A model generated the notes under the pieces. That model worked only from the letters and a program-made list of their open reading frames with translations. It had not been told where the DNA came from and searched no databases. Shown here piece by piece: positions 33,561 through 34,906 of a DNA stretch of 34,906 nt. Origin of the DNA: an uncultured euryarchaeote (lineage in GTDB: Archaea > Thermoplasmatota > Poseidoniia > Poseidoniales > Poseidoniaceae); contig CALCOP010000155.1 in assembly GCA_937897365.1 (NCBI GenBank), positions 1 through 34,906 of the forward strand, in the 5' to 3' direction. Both the position numbers and the translations under genes were made by a program. Every line of letters begins with the position of its first letter. The stretch's first letter is position 1.

Positions 33561-34906
33561 TTAAATCACCAACTTTGGCAAAGGTAACTCGCCTTGTACC
33601 CTTGCAGCCTCTAACATTCGAATTCTCTGTTTTGTTTGGCTACCAGCAGCTCGCTGAATTACCGTTCGTATCACTTGCGATTCCAAGACAATCCCCTCGT
33701 CGTCTCGAAGTATAATTTGGACGTCTGCGGCGCCGCGGAAAGAGCGAGGCCAAGCTACCCCAATCCAAAGAACAACACCGCGTTCAAGGTATCTGGGCAT
33801 CCAGTCCAATGCATCTTCTTCAGTCATGTGAGAGAGAAGGACGGCCTGTTGAGGTGGTGGGCAAGCTGTCAACTCAAACCGGTGATCTCTTGTTTCTGGT
33901 TCTCCATTCGGCGTTAGAACCTCGACACGGACGTGGCGGGACTCGAAGGTTTGGTTGTTCAAGACAATGAAGAGATTACCTGAACCCTCATAGCAATTGC
34001 CTGCCAAGGCGACGTCCATTCGCCACTCCGCCTGTAGCATGGAAGGTGTTCCTGCTAAGAGGTCGTTTTGCAGTCGGTCAAGCAGTAGAAATGCTTCGGG
34101 TTGCCAACCTCTCGAGTGGGCGATAAGGCGTTGAATCGTGCGCCAATTAAAACGAGCATCTTCATCGAGTAGAAGCGATTCAAATCGTTCCTCGATGATG
34201 AACGATTTGAGTTCTTGATATGCCATGTCCGTACCCAATTCTTCCTCCATGTGGAGGTGAAGAATGTAGAGAAGGCGTTCGAGCGCTTGTTTTGTAATAT
34301 GCCCGGGAATAAGTGCTTTTCTAAACTGCTTTTGCCATGCCTCCCATTCCAAGAACAGGTCGGGGTCAAGATGGGAAACCAGCAGATCTCCCAATACACT
34401 GGCTAACTGGGTCGGGTGATGTGTTGGGGCGTGAAAAGCGATCGAAGAAAATGGATCGCCGAGTTGTCGTATGAAACCATAGGAAAAAATACCGTGGAAG
34501 GATTGAGCAATTCCCAACGTCATTGCGACCAATAAAGCAAGATTCCATGCAAGGGAATTGGGAGCAACTGCAGAAGCAAGAATAAGCAGTGTTACGGTCG
34601 ACACCGACAGCACAACGAGCACGGCATTGTTACGACGTTGGTCTCTCAGACTCTCCATAATCCGATCCATACCAGGCTGAGCACGAAGAATGTGCTTTTT
34701 GCCGACGCGTACACCGCCCTGTTCTCGGAGAGAAATCCTTGCTTGCATCGCTTGCCAAGCAGATTCTCCTGCAATGACTGTTGGACTTGCTGCGACGAGA
34801 ATAAAGGGTATAAGAATGAAAATATATCCGTTTGCAGATTCAATAATCGGGGAATGTATAACACTTACAAAAGCGAATGTAGCAAGAGCAAAACCACTCA
34901 ATGTCC
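33561..34906 (-). CDS. Hypothetical membrane protein (5' end probably beyond the window)
   Basis: Frame open to the window edge; N-terminal TM segments FALATFAFVSVI, YIFILIPFILVAAS; internal TM LAWNLALLVAMTLGIAQSF. Confidence 0.65.
   Translation of the reverse strand, partial: TLSGFALATFAFVSVIHSPIIESANGYIFILIPFILVAASPTVIAGESAWQAMQARISLREQGGVRVGKKHILRAQPGMDRIMESLRDQRRNNAVLVVLSVSTVTLLILASAVAPNSLAWNLALLVAMTLGIAQSFHGIFSYGFIRQLGDPFSSIAFHAPTHHPTQLASVLGDLLVSHLDPDLFLEWEAWQKQFRKALIPGHITKQALERLLYILHLHMEEELGTDMAYQELKSFIIEERFESLLLDEDARFNWRTIQRLIAHSRGWQPEAFLLLDRLQNDLLAGTPSMLQAEWRMDVALAGNCYEGSGNLFIVLNNQTFESRHVRVEVLTPNGEPETRDHRFELTACPPPQQAVLLSHMTEEDALDWMPRYLERGVVLWIGVAWPRSFRGAADVQIILRDDEGIVLESQVIRTVIQRAAGSQTKQRIRMLEAARVQGELPLPKLVI

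Noticed and set aside
1-34906. tRNA, rRNA, CRISPR arrays, IS elements, prophage, toxin-antitoxin or defence islands
   Set aside because: Scanned intergenic regions and ORF products; no cloverleaf, regular spaced repeats, transposase or defence-type proteins recognised. The Xer recombinase looks like the chromosomal housekeeping type.

Overview
Compact, mostly housekeeping archaeal chromosome segment. I infer a Marine Group II / Poseidoniales-like euryarchaeon from TFB, Topo VI A+B, Sec61-beta and an archaeal Xer recombinase, together with a GPAT/PlsC-like acyltransferase and large secreted proteins. No rRNA, tRNA, CRISPR array, transposon or prophage was recognised. Recognisable genes: a subtilase/P-domain/MopE surface protein (partial), a SAP-domain membrane protein, a RimK-like ATP-grasp fused to an RCK_C domain, XerA, an HhH + histone-H1-like K/A-rich protein, Sec61-beta, GcvH, RNase HI, a GalU-like nucleotidyltransferase, TFB, a one-chain LeuD-LeuC-ordered aconitase-family enzyme, Top6B/Top6A, a winged-HTH regulator, a 1696-aa surface protein with a vWA domain inserted in propeller-like repeats, a HIT protein, a GPAT-like acyltransferase and a divergent SdhA/FrdA-like flavoprotein. 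The most unexpected signals are: (i) a recurrent CRCTTGAAA element 11-33 nt upstream of six start codons in matching orientation; (ii) several fused or inserted domain architectures; (iii) TTGAAG-N4..8-CTTCAA dyads flanking a 118-aa orphan gene and preceding the winged-HTH gene; (iv) several convergent gene pairs whose stop codons abut or overlap. All calls come from reading the sequence by eye; no homology search was run.
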